From positions 50,647,738-50,711,737 of the forward strand of contig CM019702.1 in assembly GCA_009760885.1 (NCBI GenBank): a stretch of DNA of 64,000 nucleotides, in the 5' to 3' direction. Below are positions 54,326 through 64,000 of the stretch, piece by piece (the first letter of the stretch is position 1; each line of letters opens with the position of its first letter). The notes under the pieces were generated by a model. That model searched no databases. It was not told where the DNA came from and worked only from the letters and a program-made list of their open reading frames with translations. The position numbers and the translations under genes are program-made. Origin of the DNA: Achatina immaculata. Lineage: Eukaryota; Mollusca; Gastropoda; Stylommatophora; Achatinidae.

Positions 54326-56440
54326 GTGCCCAACAAGTTTATGTTTGTTGTATCTAACAAGTTTGTGCTTGTTGTATCTAACAAGTTTGTGTTTGTTGAA
54401 TCTAACAAGTTTGTGTTTGTTGTATCTAACACGTTTGTGTTTGTTGTATCTAACAAGTTTGTGTTTGTTGTATTTAACAAGTTTGTGCTTATTGTACCTA
54501 ATAAGTTTGTGTTTATTGTATCTAACAAGTTTGTGCTTATTGTATCTAACAGGTTTGTGTTTATTGTATTTAACAAGTTTGTGTTTCTTGTATCTAACAA
54601 GTTTGTGTTTATTGTATCTAACAAATTTGTGTTTCTTGTATCTAACACGTTTGTGTTTATTGTATCTAACAAGTTTGTGCTTATTGTATCTAACAAGTTT
54701 GTGTTTATTGTATCTAATAAGGATGTGTTTATTGTATCTAACAAGTTTGTGTTTATTATATCTAACAAGGATGTGTTTATTGTATCTAACACGTTTGTGT
54801 TTGTTGTATCTAACAAGGATGTGTTTATTGTATCTAACAAGTTTGTGTTTGTTGTATCTAACAAGGATGTGTTTATTGTATCTAACAAGGATGTGTTTAT
54901 TGTATCTAACAAGTTTGTGTTTATTGTATCTAACAAGTTTGTGTTTGTTGTATCTAACAAGGATGTGTTTATTGTATCTAACAAGCATGTGTTTATTGTA
55001 TCTAACAATTTTGTGTTTGTTGTATCTAACAAGGATGTGTTTATTGTATCTAACAAGTTTGTGTTTGTTGTATCTAACAAGGATGTGTTTATTGTATCTA
55101 ACAAGTTTGTGTTTGTTGTATCTAACAAGGATGTGTTTATTGTATCTAACAAGGATGTGTTTACTGTATCTAACAAGGATGTGTTTATTGTATCTAACAA
55201 GGATGTGTTTGTTGTATCTAACAAGTTTGTGTTTATTGTATCTAACAAGGATGTGTTTATTGTATCTAACAAGGATGTGTTTACTGTATCTAACAAGGAT
55301 GTGTTTATTGTATCTAACAAGGATGTGTTTGTTGTATCTAACAAGTTTGTGTTTATTGTATCTAACAAGTTTGTGTTTATTGTATCTAACAAGGATGTGT
55401 TTACTGTATCTAACAAGGATGTGTTTATTGTATCTAACAAGGATGTGTTTATTGTTTCTAACAAGGATGTGTTTATTGTACCTAACAAGTTTGTGTTTAT
55501 TGTATCTAACAAGGATGTGTTTGTTGTATCTAACAAGGATGTGTTTATTGTATCTAACAAGGATGTGTTTGTTGTATCTAACAAGTTTGTGTTTATTGTA
55601 TCTAACAAGGATGTGTTTGTTGTATCTAACAAGGATGTGTTTACTGTATCTAACAAGGATGTGTTTATTGTATCTAACAAGTTTGTGTTTTTTGTATCTA
55701 ACAAGGATGTGTTTATTGTTTCTAACAAGTTTGTGTTTATTGTATCTAACAAGGATGTGTTTGTTGTATCTAACAAGGATGTGTTTATTGTATCTAACAA
55801 GGATGTGTTTATTGTATCTAACAAGGATGTGTTTATGTATCTAACAAGTTTGTGTTTATTGTATCTAACAAGTTTGTGTTTTGTATCTAACAAGTTTGTG
55901 TTGTTGTATCTAACAAGGATGTGTTTATTGTATCTAACAAGGATGTGTTTACTGTATCTAACAAGGATGTGTTTATTGTATCTAACAAGGATGTGTTTGT
56001 TGTATCTAACAAGTTGTGTTTATTGTATCTAACAAGTTTGTGTTTACTGTATCTAACAAGGATGTGTTTATTGTATCTAACAAGGATGTGTTTGTTGTAT
56101 CTAACAAGTTTGTGTTTATTGTATCTAACAAGGATGTGTTTATTGTATCTAACAAGGATGTGTTTACTGTATCTAACAAGGATGTGTTTATTGTATCTAA
56201 CAAGGATGTGTTTATTGTATCTAACAAGGATGTGTTTATTGTATCTAACAAGTTTGTGTTTATTGTATCTAACAAGGATGTGTTTGTTGTATCTAACAAG
56301 GATGTGTTTATTGTATCTAACAAGAATGTGTTTATTGTATCTAACAAGTTTGTGTTTATTGTATCTAACAAGTTTGTGTTTATTGTATCTAACAAGGATG
56401 TGTTTGTTGTATCTAACATGGTTGTTTTTGTTGTATCTAA
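54326..56440 (+). repeat. 24-bp minisatellite array, about 88 copies
   Basis: Units of TGTATCTAACAAGGATGTG plus TTTAT, or the variant with AAGTTTGTG. The left third is mostly the TTTGTG form and the rest mixes both in blocks (for example, a block of about 120 bp recurs at 55,140 and 55,260), a sign of stepwise expansion. Single-base losses at about 55,837, 55,880 and 56,015 shift phase. Because 24 is a multiple of three, ORFs of up to 568 residues exist on both strands; none is credible as a gene. It lies in intron 1 of receptor gene 2. Confidence 0.97.
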
Positions 56441-56548
56441 TGAATCTTTATTCTTTATTTTTAAAGGGTAAAGAATTGGGCACGCAGGCCCGTCTTACAT
56501 TCTGTCCTTCATCAGTCCATCTTTCATTCTTCCCACACACTCGATTTC
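56436..56548 (-). mobile_element. CR1/L2-like LINE 3' end, about 110 bp, antisense in the 24-bp array
   Basis: On the minus strand it reads GAATGAAAGATGGACTGATG, CAGAATGTAAGACGGGCCTG, CGTGCCCAATTCTTTACCC and an AT-rich AATAAAGAATAAAG tail, matching the 3' end of the LINE in the macro-repeat (about 1,770-1,860). Array monomers continue on the right (TTTCTAACAAGG). TCTAA flanks both sides. It is an extremely 5'-truncated insertion or a SINE sharing the LINE tail. Confidence 0.85.
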
Positions 56549-56689
56549 TAACAAGGTTATGTTTGTTATTCTTAACATGGTTATGTTTTTTTGTAAAATG
56601 TTGTTTATGTTGTACCTAAAATGCTTGCTTTTATTGTATATAACATGGTTGTAGAAGATTCAGTAAATGTTCAGCAAAATACACATACA

Positions 56690-57275
56690 TAATTCAAGTA
56701 TAAACACGCCATCACGACAACACATACAGACATACACTAACACACACCCACGAAAACACACAAGACCACATATACAAGAACACCCATACACCAACACACA
56801 TAAACACACATACGAAAACATACATGAACACACACATATACACATACGAACACACACATACGAACACACACACACGAACACACACGAACACACAAACGAA
56901 TACACAAACAAATAAACACACATACATGAACACACACATGAACGTACACACGAAGAGACACATACAAATACACATACGAACACGCACACGAACACACACA
57001 CACGAACACACACACGCGAACACAAACAAGAACACACACGAACACACACACGCGAACACACACACGAACACACACACACGGGAACACACACAAGAACACA
57101 CACAAGAACACACACACGAACACACACAATAACACACACACGAACACCACACATGAACACATACATGAACATACATACACGTACACATAGACGAAGACAT
57201 ACAAGCACACACAAACGAATACATACACACAAACACACACGCACGAACACACAAACGAACACCCACACACACATT
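56690..57275 (+). repeat. CA-rich simple repeat (ACACACGAAC)
   Basis: About 590 bp of degenerate ACACACGA/ACACATGA repeat. It generates several 100-200-residue ORFs on both strands ([22 protein letters not shown]) that are low-complexity artefacts. Confidence 0.97.
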
Positions 57276-57349
57276 CTAGTCAGTGTAAAAAAAATGACCT
57301 GTATGAGCTGCTCAAGCTAGAGCACAGAGAATGTTAACCCCATTGTCAC

Positions 57350-57697
57350 ACGCGATATAGCAATGTTGACTTATCTGTGGTGAGACTAGGAGACTAGGGA
57401 TATAGCAGTGTTGACTTATCTGTGGTGAGACTAGGAGACTAGGGATATAGCAGTGTTGACTTATCTGTGGTGCGACTAGGAGACTAGGGATATAGCAGTG
57501 TTGACTTATCTGTGGTGAGACTAGGAGACATGGGATATAGTAATGTTGACTTATCTGCGGTGAGACTAGGAGATTAAGGATATAGCAATGTTGACTTATC
57601 TGTGGTGAGACTAGGAGACTAAGGATATAGCAGTGTTGACTTATCTGTGGTGAGACTAGGAGACTAGGGATATAGCCATGTTGACTTATCTGTGTGA
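57350..57697 (+). repeat. 45-bp minisatellite, left part
   Basis: Seven to eight units with GATATAGCAGTGTTGACTTA and TCTGTGGTGAGACTAGGAG, broken at 57,697 by a LINE and resuming after 58,908. Confidence 0.95.
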
Positions 57698-57739
57698 AGA
57701 ACAGTGTGGCTTCGTTGAAAGAAAGGGCACAATTATGAC

Positions 57740-57793
<54 letters not shown>

Positions 57794-58908
57794 TATATAT
57801 ACTGAGAACATCGATAGAAATATCAATAGAAGTAAAGACGGACCTATGTTTTATAGACTACTGTAAAGCATTCGATAAAGTGAGACACAGATTATAAGAA
57901 TGCTGGAAGACACCAACATAGATGGGAAAGATCTGAAACTCATCAAAAATATATACTGGCAGCAATCAGCAGCAATGAAGGTTGAGAAACAAATAGCAGC
58001 ATTCCAAGACATAAAATTGGGAGTGAGACAAGGATGTGTTCTATTTTCTGACCTATTTTCATTGTGCAGCGAAAACATAATGAGAAATATAGACAGCTTG
58101 CCAGGAATATCAATTGGCGGTTACAACCTTAACAACTTAAGATATGCAGACGACACAGTTCTGATTGCTAAAAGTGAAGAGGAGCTACAGGCTCTTCTGG
58201 ACATCGTGGTTCGTGAAAGTAAAAGTAAAGGTCTCAGCCTGAATAAAAAGAATACTGAATTGATGGTCATCTCAAAGACAAGAATGCCAAATAAATGTAG
58301 CATTAACATCGATGGCACAAAACTGAAACAAGTTGATAGATTCAAGTACTTAGGAACAATTGTAACAGTTGATGGGAAATGTCACAACGAAATAAAAAGC
58401 AGACGTGCTCAGGCCAAGTCAGCATTCCAGAAAATGAGACGCATCTTGTGCAGCAGATCCATATCAATGGAAACAAGATTCCGAGTACTTAAATGTTACA
58501 TCGAGCCAATTTTTTTTATGTTGTGAAGCATGGTCTATGAATAAGAGAGTATAGCGAGAAATGGAGACCATGGAAATGTGGTTTATAAGAAGGATGTTGA
58601 AGGTACAATGGACAGCTAATAAAACCAACGAAGAAGAGAGGTTGGAGTTAAAAGGCAAATTACAGCAAAGATCAGAGGCAGACAAGCGAGATGTGTATGA
58701 CTTTTTCTGAGAAGAGGAAAACTGAAACACACTGTGGCAACTGGAAAAAATGAAGGAAGAAGAGACAGAGGAAGACAGAGAGAGAAGTTACTGGATGGGC
58801 TGTCAGTGTGGCTAGGAAGGAAGTCACCGGCGGATCTCATAATCAAATCTAAAGACAGGGAATTGTGGAGAGAAATGATTGCCTACGCCATACGGCATGG
58901 CACTTGAT
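57698..58908 (+). mobile_element. RTE-like LINE (family C), 5'-truncated, in minisatellite
   Basis: Starts EQCGFVERKGT, an RT finger motif. A TA-repeat expansion (57,739-57,800) disrupts the following region. ORF 57,900-58,526 then has RT palm GVRQGCVLFSDLFSLCSENI and motif C NNLRYADDTVLIAK, with RFKYLGTIVTVDGKCHNEI. After a frameshift near 58,510 it continues to a C-terminal DRELWREMIAYA and RHGT stop at about 58,905. The tail is TTGATTGATTGA, an RTE-style microsatellite end. CTGTG occurs on both sides in array units, a weak target-site duplication. Confidence 0.92.
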
Positions 58909-59460
58909 TGATTGACCTGTGGTGAAACTAGGGATATAGCAATGTTGACTTATCTGTGTTGAGACTAGGGATATAGCAATGTTGACCTAACTGTGTTGAG
59001 ACTAGGGATATTGCAATGTTGACTTATTTGTGGAAACTAGGGATATAGAAATGTTGACTTATCTGTGGTGAAACTAGGGATATAGCATTGTTCACTTATC
59101 TGTGGTGAAACGAGGGATATAACAACGTTGACTTATCTGTGGTGAGACAAAGGTTATAACTATGGCGACTTATCTGTGGTGCGACAAGAGTTATAGCAAC
59201 TGTGGCTTATTTGGTTTGAGACAAGAGATATAGCAACTGTGGCTTATTTGGTTTGAGACAAGAGATATAGCAACTGTGGCTTATTTGGTTTGAGACAAGA
59301 GATATAGCAACTGTGGCGTATCTGGTTTGAGACAAGAGATATAGCAACTGTGGCGTATCTGGTTTGAGACAAGAGATATAGCAACTGTGGCTTATCTGGT
59401 TTGAGACAAGAGATATAGTAACGTTGATTTATCTTTAATGAGGCACGGGATATATTGGAA
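58909..59460 (+). repeat. 45-bp minisatellite, right part (degenerate)
   Basis: Continues the GATATAGCAATGTTGACTTA array with shorter 30-45-bp units, drifting to a variant GAGATATAGCAACTGTGGC with TTATTTGGTTTGAGACAA (six units, 59,195-59,420). Confidence 0.93.
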
Positions 59461-59549
59461 CTAACTTATCTGAAATGAAACAAGAAATATAAAACCATTT
59501 ATACTTGTATGTGTGAAGTGAATAAAGCAATAGAGAATCATTGTCTTAG

Positions 59550-59812
59550 TGGAGTGACGTAAATAATATATCACAATAGGTGATATATTGGACTGACGTA
59601 AACAATATATCACAATAGGTGATATATTGGACTGACGTAAACAATATATCACAATAGGTGATATATTGGACTGACGTAAACAATATATCACAATAGGTGA
59701 TATATTGGACTGACGTAAACAATATATCACAATAGGTGATATATTGGACTGACGTAAACAATATATCACAATAGGTGATATATTGGACTGACGTAAACAA
59801 TATACCAGGGTC
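59550..59812 (+). repeat. 39-bp hairpin-forming minisatellite, seven copies
   Basis: Each unit contains the inverted repeat AATATATCAC, AATAG loop, GTGATATATT (perfect 10-bp arms) and a link TGGACTGACGTAAAC. Units are almost identical. Both strands can fold, so the array could extrude cruciforms. Confidence 0.95.
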
Positions 59813-60025
59813 GTTGTAAAAAGTTTGAGCAAACATTTATTGTTAAAAGTAGGATAAATTGACAGAGATAAAAGTAGTGGCAAACGAAACCTTGGTTCAT
59901 GGACGTTACTCGAGAAATCACCAGTCATGGCCAGGCACTTCTGCTCCACCAGCTTGAAAATACTGTCATGGTAGAATGTGATTTTGACAGATCCTAACCA
60001 TCCTCGCACAGCTGACTTCACCGCA
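59813..60025. other. Anonymous spacer between arrays
   Basis: About 210 bp with no repeats. The antisense frame through here (part of a 261-residue ORF at 59,461-60,246) joins repeat translations on both sides and includes VKITFYHDSIFKLVEQKCLA. That resembles the tail of a mariner-type transposase only loosely, and I cannot support an identity. Confidence 0.35.
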
Positions 60026-60275
60026 TAATGTGTTCTAGGCAAGGCATCCTTCAAACATCCAGACAAGTGATAGTATGTTCTAGGCAAGACATCCTTCAAA
60101 CATCCAGACAAGTGATATTGTGTTCTAGGCAAGGCATACTTCAAACATCCAGACAAGTGACAGTGTGTTCTAGGCAGGGCATACTTCAAACATCCAGACA
60201 AGTGATATTGTGTTCTAGGCAAGGCATCCCTCAAACATCCAGACAAGTGATAATGTGTTCTAGGCAGGGCATCCT
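60026..60275 (+). repeat. 45-bp minisatellite, six copies
   Basis: Units with GTGTTCTAGGCAAGGCATCC and TTCAAACATCCAGACAAGTG. Open in all frames (84-residue ORF CSRQGILQTSRQVI) because 45 is a multiple of three. Confidence 0.95.
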
Positions 60276-60429
60276 GATATAAGATATTGTACCGTTTGCA
60301 TATCTGGAATAATGCATGAGATATAGCACCAGCTTATATGTCTGGAATAATGTAGGAAATATTGCAGATATTTACATATCTGAAATAATGAATGAGATAA
60401 AGCACATATTTACATATCTGGAATCAATT

Positions 60430-60640
60430 AGGAGATATATGACATAGCTGATCTGTTTGTAATAAAGCGTGATATATAGCACTGTTGACTTGTCTGTATT
60501 GCAGCGTGATATATAGCACTGTTGACTTGTATGTAATGCAGCGTGCTATATAGCACTGTTGACTTGTCTGTGATGCAGCGTGATATATAGCACTGTTGAC
60601 TTGTCTGTATTGAAGCGTGGGATACAGCAAAGTTGACTTC
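60430..60640 (+). repeat. 36-38-bp minisatellite, about five copies
   Basis: Units with GATATATAGCACTGTTGACT and TGTCTGTATTGCAGCGT. Sequence 60,276-60,430 contains a weaker relative (CATATCTGGAATAATG, four loose units). Confidence 0.93.
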
Positions 60641-60803
60641 TCTGTAGTCAAGCAGGTGATATACCAGATATAAACAACTCTATTTGTTTTTGTTATAGCC
60701 TACCATAAGGTCGCTGTCTTTCTGTAGAGTCATGTTTGTGTTTGTGTTTGTATTATATCATCAAACATCTAAAACGTGAAGACTGTCTAACTTATTTTGT
60801 AAG

Positions 60804-61018
60804 GTCTGGCTGTCTCCGACTTGTGTTCCCTGGCACCTCTTATCTGGGCCAACATTTGTCTCACACCTGCTGTCACTGGAGCAGATCTACCGTTCGATCC
60901 TAGAGAGTTTCAATACCTGACTGGCGCCATGCCGCATGCCACATTTACGCGAATCACAGCCTTAATAACTGCGGTTATTACAGTGGAAAGGTGTCTTTGT
61001 GTAGCAGCCCCTTTAAAG
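60804..61018 (+). CDS. Receptor gene 2 exon 2 (TM2, ECL1, TM3)
   Basis: Acceptor TTATTTTGTAAG ends at 60,803, and donor AAAG|GTTTGT follows 61,018. Length is 215 nt, identical to gene 1 exon 2, with the same phases. It encodes GLAVSDLCSLAPLIWANICL (TM2 with its aspartate), loop TGADLPFDPREFQYLTG, and TM3 ending VERCLCVAAPLKV. ERC again replaces DRY. The residue matching the gene 1 loop cysteine (TGCVPH) is alanine here (TGAMPH). The last exon, by analogy with gene 1, is not found before 64,000 and should lie beyond the window. Confidence 0.85.
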
Positions 61019-61745
61019 GTTTGTTTTATGTGATAAAATTTTGGTTATATCATTTCCAAAACAGGAAATGACAAGGGAATGATGCTCTTATTCTTGTAAT
61101 GAGGGCGCATAAAACCAAACACATTTCACACTGGGTTACAAGTTTCTCTCATTGATAACATTTAACAATTCTGAAATAACCGGGATTTGCGCACAGCAAA
61201 GTATAATAACAAAATATGCAGATTATCCTGGACTAGTTGTGAACAAAGAAGCATTTAGGAGAAAAAGAAAAAAAACAGAAGGAAGAGAATGACTGTCTGT
61301 TAAATTATCTGAAAAAAAAAATCAATAAAGTGCTGGACATACCTGCTTCCTTGAGACTTGGAGATGCTCGGGGACTGAATCGATAATGTCTAATTTTCTC
61401 TTGGATCAGCTCTTGCTCATTGTACTGGAATCCAACATTCGATCCACAGCCAATTCTCTCACAATGTTCCTTTCTAGCACAAGCAACCTGCTCTGAGAAA
61501 ATCTTTTATCTAATGCATATTTCCTCTCTGCAGGTGCGACAGTATTTAGTCAAAGGCATCTAACCCTTGATATAACTCTGAATCAATATCGCAGAGTTAG
61601 CCGCATGATGGTTGTATGTTTTGTAGAATCTTCTAGATTGTTTTGTCCGTGACTTCAAGTTCATTCTTTGCTCGTGGAAAGTATGTTTTATGATGTTGGT
61701 GCCAGATGGAAGTTTTAGCTCAGATCATTCGGAGTTTGACTATGA
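61019..61745. other. Gene 2 intron 2, anonymous part
   Basis: AT-rich sequence with an A run (about 61,262-61,320) and no repeat or coding signal that I recognise. Confidence 0.4.
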
Positions 61746-61965
61746 AACGTGAATGTTGTGTTGGTGTCATCTTGCTAGAAATGTTAATGTGGAAGTTAGT
61801 GTAAGTTTGAAGTGTGTGGATGTTGTGTTAGTGTGATCTTGCTAGAAATGTTAATGTGGAAGTTAGTGTAAGTTTGAAGTGTGTGGATAGATGAAAGTTA
61901 CTTGATTCTCATGGCGCTAACTTAGTATTAGCTAACTTAGTATTAGCTAACTTAGTATTAGCTAG
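61746..61965 (+). repeat. 67-bp two-copy repeat and 15-bp repeat
   Basis: Two units with TCTTGCTAGAAATGTTAATG and GTTAGTGTAAGTTTGAAGTG at 61,750-61,890, then three copies of GCTAACTTAGTATTA at 61,916-61,962. Confidence 0.93.
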
Positions 61966-62095
61966 CTAGCAGCCAAGAATCTTATTCGTGATGGAATTCT
62001 GCATTGTTGGAGACGTCACTTGATATATTTTAACAACTCGTTTCATCTTCATATGTTCATGTGTTTCATCTGACCAAGAACTGCGAGAACAATAC

Positions 62096-64000
62096 AAAGT
62101 TATTATAACAAATAGATACAATGCAATAGCAAAGATAAATAGTATAGATGAACAATGGGAAATGTTAAGAGATTCTTCCACCAAACTGTTAAGGAGATAA
62201 TACCACCGAAAAAAGAAGCCCCTAAAAATAAATGGATGACAGACGACATCTTAGGACTGATGGACAAGAGGAGGAGGAGTAAAAATAACGAGGAAAATAT
62301 AGCAAGATAAATAAAGAAATAAGACGCAAATGCAGAGAAGCAAAAGAAGTGTGGTTAAATGAACAGTGCAGACAGATAGAGGACGCTCATAATAAAGACA
62401 GCAAAAACATGCACAAACGAATTAATGAACTCACAGGCAGGAAAACAAAATATACCACAGGATGCCTGAAATCGAAAGAAGGTAAAATGTTAATGGGAAA
62501 AGAAGACATTGTGGATAGGTGGACAGAGTATATCGGTGAGCTATATGGAGGAGAAAGACCAGAATTAAAACCAGATACTGAAAACTGTGATGGACCGCCA
62601 GTACTTGAAGATGAAATCATAGATGCTATCAAACACATGAAGAAAGGAAAAGCGACTGGGCCTGATAATATAACAATAGAAGAAATAGAGGCACTAGAGG
62701 AGACAGGAATAAAAATAATAACCAAGTTTCTGAATGATATTTACAACAGTGGTTATATTCCCAATGACCTGATTAAATCCACGTTTATAGCACTACCAAA
62801 GAAACCAGGTGCAAAGGAATGTGACGACCACCGGACTATCAGCCTCTCATGTCACATAACGAAGCTACTTCTGAGAATAATTATGAGAAGAACAAGGAAA
62901 AAGATCAAAATGGAAATAGCAGATGAACAGTTTGGATTTGTTGAAGGAAAGGGAACACACAATGCCATTTATGCTTTACGAACACTAACAGAAAGAGCTT
63001 TAGAAGTACAGAAAGATCTCTACTTATGCTTCATTGATTACACCAAGGCATTTGACCAGGTGAAACATAGTGAAATTATTAAAATGCTTGAAGACATCAA
63101 AATAGACCGCAAAGACTTGAGGATTGTAAAACATCTATACTGGCAGCAAGAAGCAGCAGTTCGAGTTGAAAATAGAATTGGAAAATATCAACCTATAAAA
63201 CAAGGGGTGCGACAAGGATGTGTACTATTTCCAGACCTTTTTTCTCTGTACAGCGAGAATATTCTAAGAACAATCATCACAGAACCAGGCATAAAAATTG
63301 GAGGATACAATATTAACAATCTTCGGTATGCTGACGACACAGTACTGATAGCGGAGAACCAACAAGACCTGCAAAATCTCTTGGATAAAGTCGCCAAAGA
63401 AAGTGAACAGAAAGGCCTTACTTTGAACATCAAAAAGACAGAGACTATGGTTATATCTAAGAAACAGAATCCACCAGCATGCAGTATTAAATTAAACGGA
63501 ACTATTCTAAAGCATGTGCAGAAATTCAAATACCTTGGAGCAGTAATAACTTCAGATGGGAAATACAAAACAGAAATTAGGAACATAACAGGCAAAGCAA
63601 AGACTGCATTTCATAGAATGAGAAACATATTAGCTAACACATCTTTATCAATGAATGTTAGAAAACGAGTCCTAAAATGCTATATTGAACCTATCTTGTT
63701 ATATGGAAGTGAATCATGGACAATAGGCAAGTCTGCACAAAAATCATTGGAAGCAGCAGAAATGTGGTTTATTAGAAGAATGTTGCGAATCCCCTGGACA
63801 GTAAAAATAACTAATGAAGAATGTATGAGAAGAGCTGGAGAGACAAAAAAACCTTGTCAGAAAGATAAGAGAGAGACAATGTACTTTCATAGGACATGCA
63901 ATGAGAAGAGGAGGCATTGAAAATATTATAACAACAGGAAAAATAGAAGGAAGAAGATCAAGAGGAAGACCAAGAGAAATGATACTGGACAGTCTGACGG
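62096..64000 (+). mobile_element. RTE-like LINE (family C), endonuclease-RT linker and RT, continues past window
   Basis: Begins in the linker between endonuclease and RT (VIITNRYNAIAKINSIDEQW; NKWMTDDILGLMDKRRRSK), so it is 5'-truncated near 62,096. A frame change near 62,310 separates this from the main ORF (62,349-63,920). A second frame change in the A run at 63,845 moves the C-terminal region (FIGHAMRRGGIENI, RRSRGRPREMILDS) to another frame that runs to the window end. It lies in intron 2 of receptor gene 2 if that gene continues. It is the least damaged LINE here. Confidence 0.93.
62349..63920 (+). CDS. Reverse transcriptase ORF of family C RTE-like LINE
   Basis: 523 residues. Order of motifs: linker (HNKDSKNMHKRINELTGR), fingers (MKKGKATGPDNITIEEIEAL; STFIALPKKPGAKECDDHRT), QFGFVEGKGTHNAIYALRTL, motif A (YLCFIDYTKAFDQVKH), motif B (GVRQGCVLFPDLFSLYSENI), motif C (NNLRYADDTVLIAENQ), thumb (KFKYLGAVITSDGKYKTEI), and C-terminal LLYGSESWTIGKS with MWFIRRMLRIPW. 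All palm aspartates are present. The ORF has no credible start of its own (an upstream frame break supplies the true N-terminus). Its last 25 residues are out of frame after a one-base change in an A run at about 63,845. It is probably inactive but young. Confidence 0.85.
   Translation: MWLNEQCRQIEDAHNKDSKNMHKRINELTGRKTKYTTGCLKSKEGKMLMGKEDIVDRWTEYIGELYGGERPELKPDTENCDGPPVLEDEIIDAIKHMKKGKATGPDNITIEEIEALEETGIKIITKFLNDIYNSGYIPNDLIKSTFIALPKKPGAKECDDHRTISLSCHITKLLLRIIMRRTRKKIKMEIADEQFGFVEGKGTHNAIYALRTLTERALEVQKDLYLCFIDYTKAFDQVKHSEIIKMLEDIKIDRKDLRIVKHLYWQQEAAVRVENRIGKYQPIKQGVRQGCVLFPDLFSLYSENILRTIITEPGIKIGGYNINNLRYADDTVLIAENQQDLQNLLDKVAKESEQKGLTLNIKKTETMVISKKQNPPACSIKLNGTILKHVQKFKYLGAVITSDGKYKTEIRNITGKAKTAFHRMRNILANTSLSMNVRKRVLKCYIEPILLYGSESWTIGKSAQKSLEAAEMWFIRRMLRIPWTVKITNEECMRRAGETKKPCQKDKRETMYFHRTCNEKRRH

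Noticed and set aside
54283..56619. ORFs of 151-568 residues on both strands (VSNKDVFI, LYLTRMCL, NTSLLDTI repeats)
   Set aside because: Pure read-through of the 24-bp array; multiple frames are equally open and there is no non-repeat domain.
56660..57274. Cysteine/valine-rich ORFs of 177-204 residues and histidine/threonine-rich partners
   Set aside because: Low-complexity CA repeat translated in both directions.
59461..60246. 261-residue antisense ORF; middle part loosely transposase-like
   Set aside because: Mostly translated minisatellite at both ends; the 70-residue middle is too short and weak to name.

Overview
The window is eukaryotic, repeat-choked genomic DNA, most likely from a heterobranch gastropod mollusc. 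There are no operons. Coding signal comes as short exons with GT/AG splice sites and 7 to 10 kb introns. The only host genes I recognise are two rhodopsin-class receptor genes resembling the gastropod chemosensory receptor families (clade and family are inferences from protein style, not a search). Everything else is non-LTR retrotransposon (LINE) remnants and about thirty different tandem repeats.

Layout. 1-13.7 kb: four head-to-tail copies of a 1.3-1.9 kb block carrying the 3' end of a CR1/L2/Jockey-group LINE, more copies of that LINE, and a 37-bp satellite fused to it at several points. A duplicated first exon of receptor gene 1 sits inside this complex (12,669-12,933). 13.7-18.3 kb: the same LINE with an RTE-like LINE nested in its 3' UTR, partly duplicated in tandem (1,646 bp). 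18.3-23.2 kb: minisatellites, one of which contains an RTE-like element that itself contains an RNase H-type LINE fragment. 23.6-45.1 kb: receptor gene 1. Exon 1 (copy B) is at 24,155-24,419, exon 2 at 32,157-32,371, and exon 3 at 42,287-42,877 with a second identical copy at 43,821-44,411. Intron 1 holds a 38-bp satellite of about 4.3 kb plus LINE insertions. Intron 2 holds a minisatellite, a possible LINE 5' end, and a 5-kb antisense RNase H-type LINE interrupted by an RTE-like element. 45-53 kb: unique sequence broken by minisatellites, plus an antisense RTE-like copy. 53.3-61.0 kb: receptor gene 2 (exons 1 and 2; the last exon is not in the window), whose intron is mostly 11-bp, 24-bp and other arrays. 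62.1-64.0 kb: the best-preserved LINE reverse transcriptase, running off the window end.

Joined by their splice sites, the three exons of gene 1 give a 356-residue seven-helix receptor with consistent intron phases (1, then 0). Gene 2 uses the same intron positions and an exon 2 of exactly the same length (215 nt), so the two are paralogues in the same orientation. Terminal exons of gene 1 are duplicated at both ends with almost no divergence, so the region is either rearranging very recently or partly mis-assembled.

The most interesting pattern is mechanistic. LINEs insert into minisatellites with readable target-site duplications. LINE pieces and gene pieces are fused to satellite at short microhomologies. 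One minisatellite has grown out of the segment of a LINE that encodes reverse-transcriptase motif A. I found no CRISPR array, bacterial system or convincing RNA gene.
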